The notes: generated by a model not told the origin, from the letters alone. A DNA stretch of 64,000 nt from Clostridia bacterium (GCA_018648645.1 JABGQS010000015.1:1-64000), one strand, 5' to 3'. Counted from the stretch's first letter, positions 1-9,938 are shown. A program made the numbers and translations.

Positions 1-171
1 GAAGCGATACCGACGCTTGACAAAAGCAAGCCGTATCTCGTGTATTGTCACTTTGACAGTGCGTCGATACCGGGAGCAACCAAGCTGGCTGAGGCGGGAT
101 TTGATCCGGTTTACAGACTGATCGGGAACTACTCGGCTTGGGTAGATGCGGGGTATGATGTGGAGAAGTAG
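1..171 (+). CDS. Rhodanese-like domain protein, C-terminal fragment (truncated by window edge)
   Basis: Frame 1 is open from base 1 to TAG at 169-171: ...KPYLVYCHFDSASIPGATKLAEAGFDPVYRLIGNYSAWVDAGYDVEK, matching the rhodanese pattern YC...A..L...GF..VY.L.G....W..AGY.V. Confidence 0.7.
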   Translation, partial: EAIPTLDKSKPYLVYCHFDSASIPGATKLAEAGFDPVYRLIGNYSAWVDAGYDVEK

Positions 172-209
172 AACCCGCTGAATTACAAATAAATATTAGT
201 ATGTTCTAG

Positions 210-257
210 CTCCGCACAGTCAGGTTAATAAACCGTACTATGCGGAGTTTTTATTAT
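210..257 (+). terminator. Rho-independent terminator after rhodanese gene
   Basis: ctccgcacagt...acta-tgcggag followed by tttttatt. Confidence 0.65.
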
Positions 258-420
258 CGAGCTTGCTTGAAAGGAGAAGGAAGTACTTGTTTAGTGTGGA
301 AGTAATCGTGCGGATGAGCGAAAGGGAAAGCTATTCCATAGGAATTGTGCGTAGGGGGTTTTTAGGACAGCGAATTGGTGGTATAATGGAGAAAATGCAT
401 TACGGAAAGGTGTAACAGTA

Positions 421-2340
421 ATGAGTGATTATAAGCTGCTGGAGCCGATAAAGGTTGGCAATAGAGTATTACGAAACCGCATTGTGCTGCCGCCCATGGA
501 AACGCGGCTGAACATGCCAAATGGTGACGTTACGCGAGAGATGATAGATTATTATGCGGAGCGGGCCGGGGGCGGTGCTGCTGCGTTGATCGTCGAGAAT
601 ACGTTTATCGACGACAAGGAGAGCAGAAGCTCGCTGATATCGTCGGGGCTGTACAGCGACCATTTGATTGCGGGCAAGAACCTGCTTGCCGAAGCCATCC
701 AGGACGGCGGGGCGCTTGCGATATTGCAGCTGAGTCACGGGGGCAGGCAGGCTATTGAAGCGGCGACAGGTTTGCAGCCGGTTGCACCCAGCGCGATTGC
801 GTGCAAGGTGATTGGCAGGATGCCGCGAGCGCTTGAAATAGATGAGATAGAAGTAATCGAAGACGCGTTTGCCGATGCGGCAGAGCGTGCGCAAAAAGCC
901 GGGTTTGACGGCGTAGAGATTCACGGTGCGCACGGGTATTTGATATTCTCGTTCCTCTCGCCGTACAGCAACATACGCGAGGACAGCTATGGCGGGAGCG
1001 TAGAAAACAGAGCGCGGTTTGCAAGAAACATATTGCGCAAGGTGAGAAAGCGGGTTGGGGAAGACTTTATCGTCGGGTTTAGGATAAGCGGGACCGATTT
1101 TATTCCGGGTGGATTCTCGCTCGATATGGCGTGCGAGACTGTACCGATGCTCGAAAAGTATATCGATTACATCCACGTGTCGGGCGGCATATATGAGACG
1201 AGCAGCTTTGGGTCGATTGTGCCGTTGTATGGACCGATGGGCGGGCTGATTGAGCACGCAGCGGCGGTTAAGAAGTGTGCTCAAATTCCTGTGATTGCGG
1301 TGGGGTCGCTGGACGTGCCGCTCGGCGAGAAGGCTTTGCGTGACGGCAAAGCGGACATCGTTGCGCTGGGCAGAGCGATGATAGCCGATCCCGATATTGC
1401 GAACAAGATTGAGCAAGGCAGGGAGGAAGACATCCGACCGTGCTTTAGAGGACACGAAGGATGTTTGTCGCGGTTCCCGGCAGGGTGCACGATAAGGTGC
1501 GAAGTGAACCCTGCGTGCGGCAGGGAGCGCGAGTATAAAATGCAGAAGGCAGCAGAGCCAAAGCGGGTCTTGATAGCAGGCGGCGGATTAGCCGGTATGG
1601 AAGCGGCGCGGGTGGCAAGCTTGATGGGGCATGACGTGACGTTGATGGAGAAGAGCGATACGCTGGGCGGGCATATTATTGAAGGAAGTGTGCCAAAGTT
1701 TAAGGACAAGGTAAGCGAGCTGCTAGTGTGGCTGAAAGTTCAGCTTAGCAAAAGTGACGTGCAGATTCGGATGAGCAGCGAGGTTACAAAAGAGACGATT
1801 GAAAGCATATCGCCCGATGCGTTGATTGTTGCTGTTGGGTCGGAGTATCAAAGCTATGGGATTGAAGGTGCGGACAACGCTGTGTTTGCAGACGAGGCGT
1901 TGCTTAGCCCCGAGAGTCTTGGCAAGAACGTGGTGGTTGTAGGCGGCGGTTTGATTGGCGCGGAGACGGCGTTGATGCTGTCGCAGCAGTACGGCAAGAA
2001 AGTTGTGATACTTGAGCAAATGGGCGACATTTTGACGGGACACGAGAGCGGGTGCAAGGAGTCGCTGGTGCATTACTTGAATGAATCGGACGTTAAAATT
2101 ATGTGCGGGTATAAGGTGGATAACATTGAGAGCAATAGCGTGGTGTGCAGCAATCGAGAAAGCCAGACGTGCCTAAACACAGACAGCGTTGTGCTTGCCA
2201 ATGGACTGTTTGCAAAGCGAGATGCGGCGGCGCAGCTTTCGGGGTTGGTTGACAAAACTATCGAGATTGGCGACTGCGTAAGCGCAGGCAGGATATATGA
2301 CTGTTTCCATGATGCGTGGAAAGCGGCGCGGAAGATATAG
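421..2340 (+). CDS. Old yellow enzyme-type NADH:flavin oxidoreductase / 2,4-dienoyl-CoA (enoate) reductase family
   Basis: 639 aa; N-terminal OYE TIM barrel (GVEIHGAHGYLIFSFLSPYSNIREDSYGGS), Cys cluster CFRGHEGCLSRFPAGCTIRCEVNPACG, C-terminal FAD/NAD domain (VLIAGGGLAGMEAAR, VVVVGGGLIGAETA). Confidence 0.92.
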   Translation: MSDYKLLEPIKVGNRVLRNRIVLPPMETRLNMPNGDVTREMIDYYAERAGGGAAALIVENTFIDDKESRSSLISSGLYSDHLIAGKNLLAEAIQDGGALAILQLSHGGRQAIEAATGLQPVAPSAIACKVIGRMPRALEIDEIEVIEDAFADAAERAQKAGFDGVEIHGAHGYLIFSFLSPYSNIREDSYGGSVENRARFARNILRKVRKRVGEDFIVGFRISGTDFIPGGFSLDMACETVPMLEKYIDYIHVSGGIYETSSFGSIVPLYGPMGGLIEHAAAVKKCAQIPVIAVGSLDVPLGEKALRDGKADIVALGRAMIADPDIANKIEQGREEDIRPCFRGHEGCLSRFPAGCTIRCEVNPACGREREYKMQKAAEPKRVLIAGGGLAGMEAARVASLMGHDVTLMEKSDTLGGHIIEGSVPKFKDKVSELLVWLKVQLSKSDVQIRMSSEVTKETIESISPDALIVAVGSEYQSYGIEGADNAVFADEALLSPESLGKNVVVVGGGLIGAETALMLSQQYGKKVVILEQMGDILTGHESGCKESLVHYLNESDVKIMCGYKVDNIESNSVVCSNRESQTCLNTDSVVLANGLFAKRDAAAQLSGLVDKTIEIGDCVSAGRIYDCFHDAWKAARKI

Positions 2341-2371
2341 CGGGTGCATGTAGGAAAATAGGGAGGCTGTT

Positions 2372-3223
2372 TTGAGACACACGATTATTTACATCATCAT
2401 AATTGCGATGCTGGCGGTGAGCGCGGTGGGATGCGTGGGGCAGGAGATGACTGAGCCAACTGCGTCTGAGCCAACCGTGGTTGCTGTTGCGCCGACAGAG
2501 GTGCCGATTGCGACACCGATGGCGACGCCTGAGCCGACACCGGTTGTGACGACTACGCCGGTGCCGACACCGACACCGACGGTTGCACCCACACCTTCGC
2601 CGACACCCGAACGTGTTGGGCTGGTAACGTTGACCGAGGGGTTTTATTATTACGAGCTGGACGACGAGCTGATTGAGCGGATTACGGGGTTGAGCTATCC
2701 GATTGAAGGCAGCGACATTATAGGTTATGACGATTTGCGGTATATCAAGATATTGCATTATGATTTTGACGGCGCTATTCATGAAGGTGAGCTGATGGCG
2801 AACGTGAGGGTTGCGGACGAGCTGCTGGAGATTTTCTTTGCGCTGTATGAAGCGAAGTATCCGTTGACCAGCGTGAAGCTGGTGGGTGACTTTGGCGAGC
2901 CGTTTGACGATGGGCTCTCTATGGCGGCGAACAACACGTCGATGTTTTGCTATAGGTTTGTGACGGGGACCAAGAAGCTGTCACGACACGGCTATGGCGG
3001 GGCGATTGATATAAACCCGAGACTGAATCCGTATATCGACGGAGACCGAATTGTACCCGAGAACGGTATTCAGTATGCTGACCGCTCGCTGGGTGAGCCG
3101 GGGATGATTGACCACGACGATTTGTGCTATCAGCTGTTTATCGAGCACGGCTGGACGTGGGGCGGCGACTGGAGCGGCGACAAGGACTATCAGCATTTTT
3201 CGAAGGATCTAGGTTATCGGTAG
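2372..3223 (+). CDS. Secreted/lipoprotein M15-family peptidase-like protein with Pro/Thr-rich linker
   Basis: TTG start; signal sequence with VGC lipobox-like motif; TPEPTPVVTTTPVPTPTPTVAPTPSPTP linker; HGYGGAIDIN...HGWTWGGDWSGDKDYQHF as in M15 peptidases. Confidence 0.8.
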   Translation: MRHTIIYIIIIAMLAVSAVGCVGQEMTEPTASEPTVVAVAPTEVPIATPMATPEPTPVVTTTPVPTPTPTVAPTPSPTPERVGLVTLTEGFYYYELDDELIERITGLSYPIEGSDIIGYDDLRYIKILHYDFDGAIHEGELMANVRVADELLEIFFALYEAKYPLTSVKLVGDFGEPFDDGLSMAANNTSMFCYRFVTGTKKLSRHGYGGAIDINPRLNPYIDGDRIVPENGIQYADRSLGEPGMIDHDDLCYQLFIEHGWTWGGDWSGDKDYQHFSKDLGYR

Positions 3224-3362
3224 GACAGCGAATTTCGCGCAGTTATTTATTGCAGAATCACAATAAAAATGTTCAACAATGGTAATGGTAATTGCTTGAT
3301 TTTTGGTATAAAATAAAGTGGGTTAGCGGCTGCGGTCGCACAGCCGAAAGGAGCTGATTATT

Positions 3363-4886
3363 TTGAAAGATTTATCATATGATGTTGTTGTTATAGGCGC
3401 GGGAAACGGCGGGCTTGCGGCGGCGGCTACCACAGCGCAAAAGGGGCTGAAAACGCTGCTTGTCGAGCAGCATAATCTGCCCGGTGGGTTTGCCAGCAGC
3501 TTTGTGCGCGGGCGCTTCGAGTTTGAGCCGAGCTTGCACGAGATGTGCGATGTGGGTGTTCAGGGATGCCTTGGAGGCGCGGGTGAGTTTTTTGAAAGCA
3601 TCGGGCTTAAGGTAGAGTGGCTGCGGATTGCCGATGCGTACAGGATGGTTGTGGACGGCGAGAGTAAGCTGGACGTGACAATGCCGTTTGGCACGCAGGC
3701 GTATATCGACAAGATGGAGGAGTATGTGCCGGGCAGCAGGGAAAGCGTGACAAACTTTTTTGAGCTGAGTCAAGAGGTCGTGGACGGTATTGGTTATATC
3801 GGCAAGAGCAAGGGCAACCCCGACAAGCAGGTGCTGATGAGCAAGTACGCCAATTTCCTCAAAACTGCTTCGTATACGCTCGACCAAGTGGAAAAGGCGT
3901 TGAAGATACCCGATAAAGCGTGCGAGATACTAAACGCGTATTGGTGTTATATAGGTACGGAAACGAGCAGGGTCAACTTCACGATATTCGCGGCGATGAT
4001 GCTCAAGTTTATCGCGGGCGGCGCTGTGATACCAAAAAACAGGTCGCACGAGATATCGCTGGCGTTCGAGAGCCGTATACGCGAGTTTGGCGGAGACATA
4101 ATGTATTCCACAAAAGTAGACAAAATATTGGTGGAGGACGGTGCAGTTGCTGGAGTGTTGACAACCGGCGGGCGCAAGATAAAAGCAAAGCACGTTATAA
4201 GCAACGCGGCAAAGCATATTGTGTACAGTCAGATGCTGGAGCAAACCAGCGAGATGAGCAAAGAGTGCAATTCACGCAGAATTGGCGGAAAAGGCTATGT
4301 TGCGTACTTTGGGCTTAACAAGACGATGGAGGAAATAGGGCTGACTGACTACAGCTACTTTATTTATCCATCGACCGACACCAAGAAAATGTACGATTCG
4401 TTTGCGTCGCGTGATGGCGACCCATTGCAGGCTGTAGTGTGTCTTAACAACGTGAACCCGGGCTGCTCGCCAGAGGGGACGAGCATGTTGACGATTACCA
4501 CGATTTATACCGATGATGCTTGGGATGACGTGGAAGAAAAAAATTATGTGAAAGCGAAGAACGATATCGCGAGAAAAATGATTGCGCGGTTTGAGAGCGT
4601 GATGGGCGTGAGCATAGCGGACGCGATTGAAGAGTTTGAGGTGGCTTCGCCCGAGACGTTTGCGAGGTATACCGGCGCGTACGATGGCGGGATTTACGGG
4701 TATGAGCCGGAGGCTTTGGACTCGATTATGCCGCGCTTGATGATGCTTGATGACGATATGCACGTGAAGGGGCTGCGGTTCTGCGGCGGGTTCGCGTTTA
4801 GGTGTCACGGCTATGCGTCTTCGTATATGTCGGGGAACACGGCAGGGCTGTTGACGTATCGGGACAGCACGGAGGTGAAGTCATGA
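3363..4886 (+). CDS. Phytoene dehydrogenase/CrtI-like FAD-dependent oxidoreductase
   Basis: 507 aa, TTG start after GAAAGGAG; VVVIGAGNGGLAAAATTAQKGLKTLLVEQHNLPGG dinucleotide fold; C-terminal GLRFCGGFAFRCHGYASSYMSGNTAG. Confidence 0.85.
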   Translation: MKDLSYDVVVIGAGNGGLAAAATTAQKGLKTLLVEQHNLPGGFASSFVRGRFEFEPSLHEMCDVGVQGCLGGAGEFFESIGLKVEWLRIADAYRMVVDGESKLDVTMPFGTQAYIDKMEEYVPGSRESVTNFFELSQEVVDGIGYIGKSKGNPDKQVLMSKYANFLKTASYTLDQVEKALKIPDKACEILNAYWCYIGTETSRVNFTIFAAMMLKFIAGGAVIPKNRSHEISLAFESRIREFGGDIMYSTKVDKILVEDGAVAGVLTTGGRKIKAKHVISNAAKHIVYSQMLEQTSEMSKECNSRRIGGKGYVAYFGLNKTMEEIGLTDYSYFIYPSTDTKKMYDSFASRDGDPLQAVVCLNNVNPGCSPEGTSMLTITTIYTDDAWDDVEEKNYVKAKNDIARKMIARFESVMGVSIADAIEEFEVASPETFARYTGAYDGGIYGYEPEALDSIMPRLMMLDDDMHVKGLRFCGGFAFRCHGYASSYMSGNTAGLLTYRDSTEVKS

Positions 4887-5839
4887 GCGATCAATTGAAA
4901 GTAAACGTGAAGCCGATTGGGCTGCTAAACTTACTGGCGTTTAAGAAACTTGTGCCGGGCAGGAAGAAAAGAATAGGCAAAGCGTCCGATGAGAAGATAG
5001 TGGGGACACCGCCAATGAACGCGTTGGCGCAAAGCATGCATCCCGATGTGCAGACGTTTAGAATAACGGGGATAAGCAAGTGCCCGAACGATGTGACGAT
5101 TTATGAGCTGAAAAGCAAGCACGTTGCGTATTTTAGGGCGGGGCAGTATTTGAGCGTGAAGCTCGATATCGGTGGATATAAAGTGACGCGACCGTATTCG
5201 ATCCTAAGCTCTCCTAAAGACGCGAGCAAAGGCAAGTGTGCGCTTGGCATAAAAGCGGACGGATTTGTGTCGGAGCACATCGCGAAAACTTGGAAAGTAA
5301 ATGATATTATAACGACCAGCGGTCCGGAGGGCACATTCTATTATGACGACATCAGGGACGCGGGCACGGTGGTCGGCATAGCGGGCGGATGCGGTATCAT
5401 GCCGTTTTATTCGATGGCACAGGCGATTATGCAAATTACAGAGAAGTTCAAGTTGGTTTTGCTGTATGGCAGCAGAAGTGCAGAGGATATCGTTTTGCGG
5501 GATGAGCTTGATGATATGGCGGAGCGCAGCTGCGGTGCAATCAAAGTGGTGCATGTGCTGAGCGAGCAGGAGAGCGAGGGCTGTGAAACGGGCTTTGTCA
5601 CCAAAGAGCTGATAAGCAAACACGCCGGAGACGAGCCGTATTCGATATTTATGTGCGGACCGCAGGAGATGTACGACTTCGCTAATAAGGAGATTGCGGG
5701 TTTGGGGCTCGCGAAAAAGTTTGTGCGGGCAGAGCTGTATGGTCAAATCAACAACATAGAAACGTATGATAAGTTCCCGAGCGCGGAAGAAGGCAGAAAG
5801 TACAAAATGACGATACTGGCGTCAGTGCAAGAGCTTTGA
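4883..5839 (+). CDS. Ferredoxin-NAD(P)+ reductase-like FAD/NAD-binding oxidoreductase; C-terminal 2Fe-2S domain disconnected by a stop/frame change
   Basis: ATGA overlap with previous gene; RPYSILSSP (FAD), GIAGGCGIMPFYSMAQ (NAD), FMCGPQEMY; ends ...KMTILASVQEL* where a ferredoxin domain should continue. Confidence 0.85.
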   Translation: MSDQLKVNVKPIGLLNLLAFKKLVPGRKKRIGKASDEKIVGTPPMNALAQSMHPDVQTFRITGISKCPNDVTIYELKSKHVAYFRAGQYLSVKLDIGGYKVTRPYSILSSPKDASKGKCALGIKADGFVSEHIAKTWKVNDIITTSGPEGTFYYDDIRDAGTVVGIAGGCGIMPFYSMAQAIMQITEKFKLVLLYGSRSAEDIVLRDELDDMAERSCGAIKVVHVLSEQESEGCETGFVTKELISKHAGDEPYSIFMCGPQEMYDFANKEIAGLGLAKKFVRAELYGQINNIETYDKFPSAEEGRKYKMTILASVQEL

Positions 5840-6077
5840 GACGCTTGCACTGACGACGGAGAGCGTGCTTGTGGGAATTGAGCGGGCAAAGGTGGCCGCG
5901 CCCTCGAAGTGCAGAACGGGCGAGTGCGGGTATTGCAGAAGCCGTCTTATTAGCGGCGACGTGTTTATACCCGAGGATACGGACGGCAGGCGGGCAGCGG
6001 ACAAAATTCACGGATACATTCATCCTTGTGCCAGCTTTCCGATATCCGACATTGTTATCGAGATACCCAAAGAGTAG
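5838..6077 (+). CDS. 2Fe-2S plant-type ferredoxin domain, +1 frame continuation of 4883..5839 (recoded C-terminus or frameshifted fragment)
   Basis: Continuous +1-frame reading ETLALTTESVLVGIERAKVAAPSKCRTGECGYCRSRL...IHPCASFPISDIVIEIPKE with C-x4-C-x2-C...C; the only local initiation codons are internal GTGs. Confidence 0.75.
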   Translation, partial: ETLALTTESVLVGIERAKVAAPSKCRTGECGYCRSRLISGDVFIPEDTDGRRAADKIHGYIHPCASFPISDIVIEIPKE

Positions 6078-6110
6078 AAGGGTTTATGCAAAACACGAGA
6101 TTATAAACAG

Positions 6111-6148
6111 CCCGGTCGAAGGATAACGCTTTGATCGGGTTTTGTTTT
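6111..6148. terminator. Terminator between convergent genes
   Basis: cccggtcgaag-gataac-gctttgatcggg stem of about 11 bp followed by ttttgtttt. Confidence 0.65.
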
Positions 6149-6157
6149 GCGAGTGAA

Positions 6158-7417
6158 TCAGTCTACCGCTTTGGTTTGCCGGCCCGGTTTTATGAATCGG
6201 TTGAGCACCAGACACAGCACCCCAACAACTACAAACAGCGCGGAAATTGAGAGAGTGTCAGCGATAAACCCGAACAAGGGTGCGAAAATTGCCACAAACA
6301 GCGCTCTAAATTGGCTCTCTATGGACAGCGTTGTGACGCGCTGCTTTTTTTTCATGATGTCGCCGATGGTGTCTACAAACAGCGGACGGCGCGCGTCTTT
6401 CAGAATGTATACGATGAAGTAGAGAACGATGATGACGTAGATTGCGTTGATTTGCACGAAGAGCGCCAGCAGCAAAAGAACGATCGCCAGTATGTCCATG
6501 AGTATGTGCATCAGGCGAGGCGAGGCGATTTGCTTTTGAAGACGGTATACGTTTCGCGATGCAAAAGCGCTTAGCAGAAAAAGCACGCCGTATATGGCGG
6601 CGAGGTATATGGATAGCGTATCGTCACCGCTTAGATTTTTGATGATTGTGATGGTTGAGCCGAGGATGATGGCTTGCAGTATCGGCTGAATATAATCCTT
6701 GATGCCGACGACCACAGCGTTGAACATCGAGGAGGACACGACCGTTTTCATCACAGCTTTTTGCCTGCTGATGGACTTTAGCTGGACGAGGGTGGCGCGC
6801 GCAAAATCTTTGAGAGTGAACTTGCCTGCGTGGTGCTCGTTGAACCGCTTTGGGTAGGACAGTATGAGCACAAAGTCGATAACGTATGGTACGATGCACA
6901 ACAGGAAAAGCAATCGCAAGCTGCCAAAGCTAAGCAGAAACACTACGGACACGAATGACGATATGGAAGAGCCGATGAGTGAGAAGGAGCGCGTTCGCCC
7001 GTATACAAAGCCTTTCAATGAGAACCAGTCTTTCTCCTCCAGATACGACATGATGATTGCTTTGTGGGTGCCCGAGCGAAACGCTTCGCCGAGCCCGAAT
7101 AACACCATCGCGATGCACAGCACGTAGAACCTCTCGCCGATGAAGAAGAGCACGAACGAGACGATGTAGAGCAGGAAGCACAGCGCGAGTTCCGTCTTTT
7201 TGCCGTAATGGTCGGCAAAGACGCCGGAGGGGATTTCGAAAATGTAGTTGGTGATTTCACGAATGGAGTAGAGTATACCGATGTAGAAAAGCGATAAGTC
7301 CATCGACAGCAGATAGATTATCAAAAATGGCTCGAAAAAACGCAGGTTTCGAAAGAACCCGTACGCGCAGAACTTTTTGATTAGTCCGTCCTTTTTGATG
7401 GCTTTCTTTATGTCCAT
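6158..7417 (-). CDS. MFS transporter
   Basis: 419 aa with many TM segments; IREITNYIFEIPSGVFADHYGKK motif. Confidence 0.8.
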   Translation of the reverse strand: MDIKKAIKKDGLIKKFCAYGFFRNLRFFEPFLIIYLLSMDLSLFYIGILYSIREITNYIFEIPSGVFADHYGKKTELALCFLLYIVSFVLFFIGERFYVLCIAMVLFGLGEAFRSGTHKAIIMSYLEEKDWFSLKGFVYGRTRSFSLIGSSISSFVSVVFLLSFGSLRLLFLLCIVPYVIDFVLILSYPKRFNEHHAGKFTLKDFARATLVQLKSISRQKAVMKTVVSSSMFNAVVVGIKDYIQPILQAIILGSTITIIKNLSGDDTLSIYLAAIYGVLFLLSAFASRNVYRLQKQIASPRLMHILMDILAIVLLLLALFVQINAIYVIIVLYFIVYILKDARRPLFVDTIGDIMKKKQRVTTLSIESQFRALFVAIFAPLFGFIADTLSISALFVVVGVLCLVLNRFIKPGRQTKAVD

Positions 7418-7529
7418 AAAATTCGCTCCACATTGTTTGCCGCATCATTATTTTATCATACGCAAAGGGAATTTGACAGCATCGGGGCAAAACAAAAGCA
7501 CCCTGAGTTGCGTGTTTAAAATGCTTCGC

Positions 7530-8144
7530 CTATATTTTGCGTTCTATTTTTTGTGTGCCTTGCGGCGATAGTGTGGATTTGCCGAGGGAGACGCTTGTAA
7601 CGAGCTTTTCGAGCTCGGACTCGCTGCCCGGCATAGCGCTCAGAGAAGCTTGTACTGTGTCGCTGAAATCCAAATTGCCAACCATAAAGCCGCGCTCTTC
7701 CAGTCGCTTTTGCGCCTTGGACCAGTCGGTGTAGCTGAACGTGGTTTTAAACACATTGCACGTGATGACTTCGATTTTCTGGGCGACATCCAGAGCGCTC
7801 GCTGCGCTGCCTGTGTATGCGCGCACAAGACCGCCCGCGCCAAGAAGCGTGCCGCCAAAGTAGCGCGTGGACACGACCAATACATCAGTCAGCCCTTTTT
7901 TTCGTATGACGTCCAGCATGGGAAGCCCTGCCGTGCCTTGCGGCTCACCGTCATCGCTGTATCGCATCACGCCGTTTTCGAGAACAAACGCAAAGCAGTT
8001 GTGCGATGCGTCGTAGTGCTGTTTTTTTCGCGCAGATATAATCTCCTGCGCGTGTGCCTCGTCATTAACTGCGCAGGCAAATCCGATAAACCGCGATTTC
8101 TTGATGACTGTGGTTGTCTCGACCTCGCCCACTATTGTAATCAT
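7530..8144 (-). CDS. yigZ: YigZ/IMPACT family protein (UPF0029)
   Basis: KKSRFIGFA...HNCFAFVL...[17 protein letters not shown]...[24 protein letters not shown]. Confidence 0.92.
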   Translation of the reverse strand: MITIVGEVETTTVIKKSRFIGFACAVNDEAHAQEIISARKKQHYDASHNCFAFVLENGVMRYSDDGEPQGTAGLPMLDVIRKKGLTDVLVVSTRYFGGTLLGAGGLVRAYTGSAASALDVAQKIEVITCNVFKTTFSYTDWSKAQKRLEERGFMVGNLDFSDTVQASLSAMPGSESELEKLVTSVSLGKSTLSPQGTQKIERKI

Positions 8145-9361
8145 TTTAGTGTTACTTTGTGGAACGCTTTCTTGCCCTTTTTGATCATCAACTCGCCGTT
8201 GTCGAAGGAATCCTCTGTGATTGGCATAAACTCGTCTGTGACCTTCTCGCTGTTCACAGAAACGCCGCCTTGTTTGATCAGCCGTCTGCCTTCGCCGCGC
8301 GATTTAGTCAGCCCGCATGTCTGCATGAGGTCGATCAAAATTAGGTCATCTAAGTCGGACTGCGAAATTGTGGATTCGGGTATGGAACCGCCTTGCCCGC
8401 CGCCCGAGAAAAGAGCTTGCGCTGCGGTTTGCGCCTTGATTGCTTCGTCCTCGCCGTGCACTTGTTTTGTGACTTCGAACGCCAACACCTTCTTGGCTTC
8501 GTTGATCTGCTCGCCTTCCAGCGCGCAGAGGCGGTTCACTTCGTCCATCGGCACGAACGTCATTAAAGACAGGCACGTGTGTACGTCTGCGTCCTGAACG
8601 TTGCGCCAGTATTGGTAGAATTCGTATGGAGATGTTTTGTCTGCGTCAAGCCAAACTGCGCCCTTTTCGGTTTTGCCCATTTTTTTGCCTTCGCTTGTAA
8701 GCAGAAGAGCGAACGTCATGCCAAAGGCGGGTTTGCGCTCCTTACGGCGAATGAGGTCTGCGCCCATCAGTATGTTGGACCACTGGTCGTCTCCGCCAAG
8801 CTGCAATGTGCAGTCGTATTTCTTGAACAGCTCGAGGAAGTCGTAGCTTTGCATCAGCATGTAGTTGAACTCGAGGAAGCTGAGACCCTTCTCGAGACGG
8901 CTTTTGAAGCACTCTGCGCCGAGCATGCGGTTGACAGAGAAGTGCGCGCCGATATCGCGCAGGAACTCTACGTAATTGAGCTGCAATAGCCAGTCAGCGT
9001 TGTCTACCATAATCGCTTTTCCGGGTGAAAAGTCGAGGAACTTGCCGATTTGATCCTTAAAGCACTGCACGTTTTGCTCGATGGTCTTAACGTCCATCAT
9101 TTTGCGCATGTCCGTTTTGCCGGAGGGGTCGCCAACCATCGCTGTGCCGCCGCCCACAAGCGCGATTGGCTTGTGACCGAAGCGCTGCATGTGCGACATC
9201 GCCATCAGCTGTACGTAATGCCCAACGTGCAGACTGTCTGCTGTCGGGTCAAAGCCTATATAGAACGTTACGCTTTGGTCATTGAGGGTTTGCTCGAGTT
9301 CATCGTGCGTAACTTGTTTTAGGAAGCCGCGCTCCTTTAGTACATCAAAAACATTTGCCAT
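8141..9361 (-). CDS. tyrS: Tyrosyl-tRNA synthetase (start at MANVFDVL after GGAGACAAT; the longer ORF begins at 9421)
   Basis: [16 protein letters not shown] (HIGH-like), [14 protein letters not shown] (KMSKS-like), C-terminal S4-like domain. Confidence 0.95.
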   Translation of the reverse strand: MANVFDVLKERGFLKQVTHDELEQTLNDQSVTFYIGFDPTADSLHVGHYVQLMAMSHMQRFGHKPIALVGGGTAMVGDPSGKTDMRKMMDVKTIEQNVQCFKDQIGKFLDFSPGKAIMVDNADWLLQLNYVEFLRDIGAHFSVNRMLGAECFKSRLEKGLSFLEFNYMLMQSYDFLELFKKYDCTLQLGGDDQWSNILMGADLIRRKERKPAFGMTFALLLTSEGKKMGKTEKGAVWLDADKTSPYEFYQYWRNVQDADVHTCLSLMTFVPMDEVNRLCALEGEQINEAKKVLAFEVTKQVHGEDEAIKAQTAAQALFSGGGQGGSIPESTISQSDLDDLILIDLMQTCGLTKSRGEGRRLIKQGGVSVNSEKVTDEFMPITEDSFDNGELMIKKGKKAFHKVTLK

Positions 9362-9502
9362 TATTGTCTCCTTTAGTGTGGTCTCGTATTGTATTATAGC
9401 GAAAATGTGCATCAAAGGCAATTGCGATTTGGCGAAAGGAGGTGTGGATGGTAAAAATAGCGCAGTTATTGGAAAATTATGTGTTTTATTGTCCGAAACA
9501 GG

Positions 9503-9530
9503 GCAGGTTTTGGGGGAAAAGAAGGAATAA
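9503..9530 (+). promoter_or_regulatory. Possible sigma-H-type promoter upstream of spoVG
   Basis: GCAGGTTTT (9503-9511) - 10 nt - AAGGAAT (9522-9528), near the RNAGGAWWW-N11-12-RNNGAAT consensus; spoVG is a known sigma-H target in Bacillus subtilis. Confidence 0.35.
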
Positions 9531-9587
9531 CCCTTTTGTGTATCGAACTTTAACAGTAACTCAACATAGTTTTATGCAGGAGGTTCT

Positions 9588-9875
9588 ATGATGGAAATCA
9601 CGGACATTCGAATTAGAAGGATTGAGACGATGGGCAAACTAAAAGCAGTGGTTTCTGTGACGTTTGATGACATGTTTGTTGTACACGACATGAAAATTAT
9701 CGAAGGACAGGAAGGCTTCTTTGTAGCAATGCCTTCGCGACGAACACCAAGTGGAGAGTATAAGGACATTGCGCATCCGATTAACAGCGAGGCGCGTGCT
9801 ATGATTCAGACTGCGATTCTTGACATGTTCAAAGATTTGCCGGATGATGAAACTTATGCAACTCTTCAAAAGTAA
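9588..9875 (+). CDS. spoVG: SpoVG family regulator
   Basis: [10 protein letters not shown]...[52 protein letters not shown]. Confidence 0.95.
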   Translation: MMEITDIRIRRIETMGKLKAVVSVTFDDMFVVHDMKIIEGQEGFFVAMPSRRTPSGEYKDIAHPINSEARAMIQTAILDMFKDLPDDETYATLQK

Positions 9876-9888
9876 TTAGCCCAAAACA

Positions 9889-9915
9889 AAACCCGCAGGG
9901 TTCACGGGTCTTTTA
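9889..9915. terminator. Likely bidirectional terminator between spoVG and the PIN/TRAM gene
   Basis: aaaacccgcagggttcacgggtctttt. Confidence 0.6.
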
Positions 9916-9938
9916 ATATGCATAAGCCATGCATATCT

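Noticed and set aside
469-1455. 328-aa minus-strand ORF opposite the OYE reductase
   Set aside because: Shadow ORF without recognisable domains; the plus strand encodes a full OYE enzyme. The same applies to 40135..41292, 41338..42231 and 16805..17758 on the minus strand.
8141-9361. KMSKS motif reads KMGKT in tyrS
   Set aside because: KxGKT-type variants are normal in tyrosyl-tRNA synthetases.
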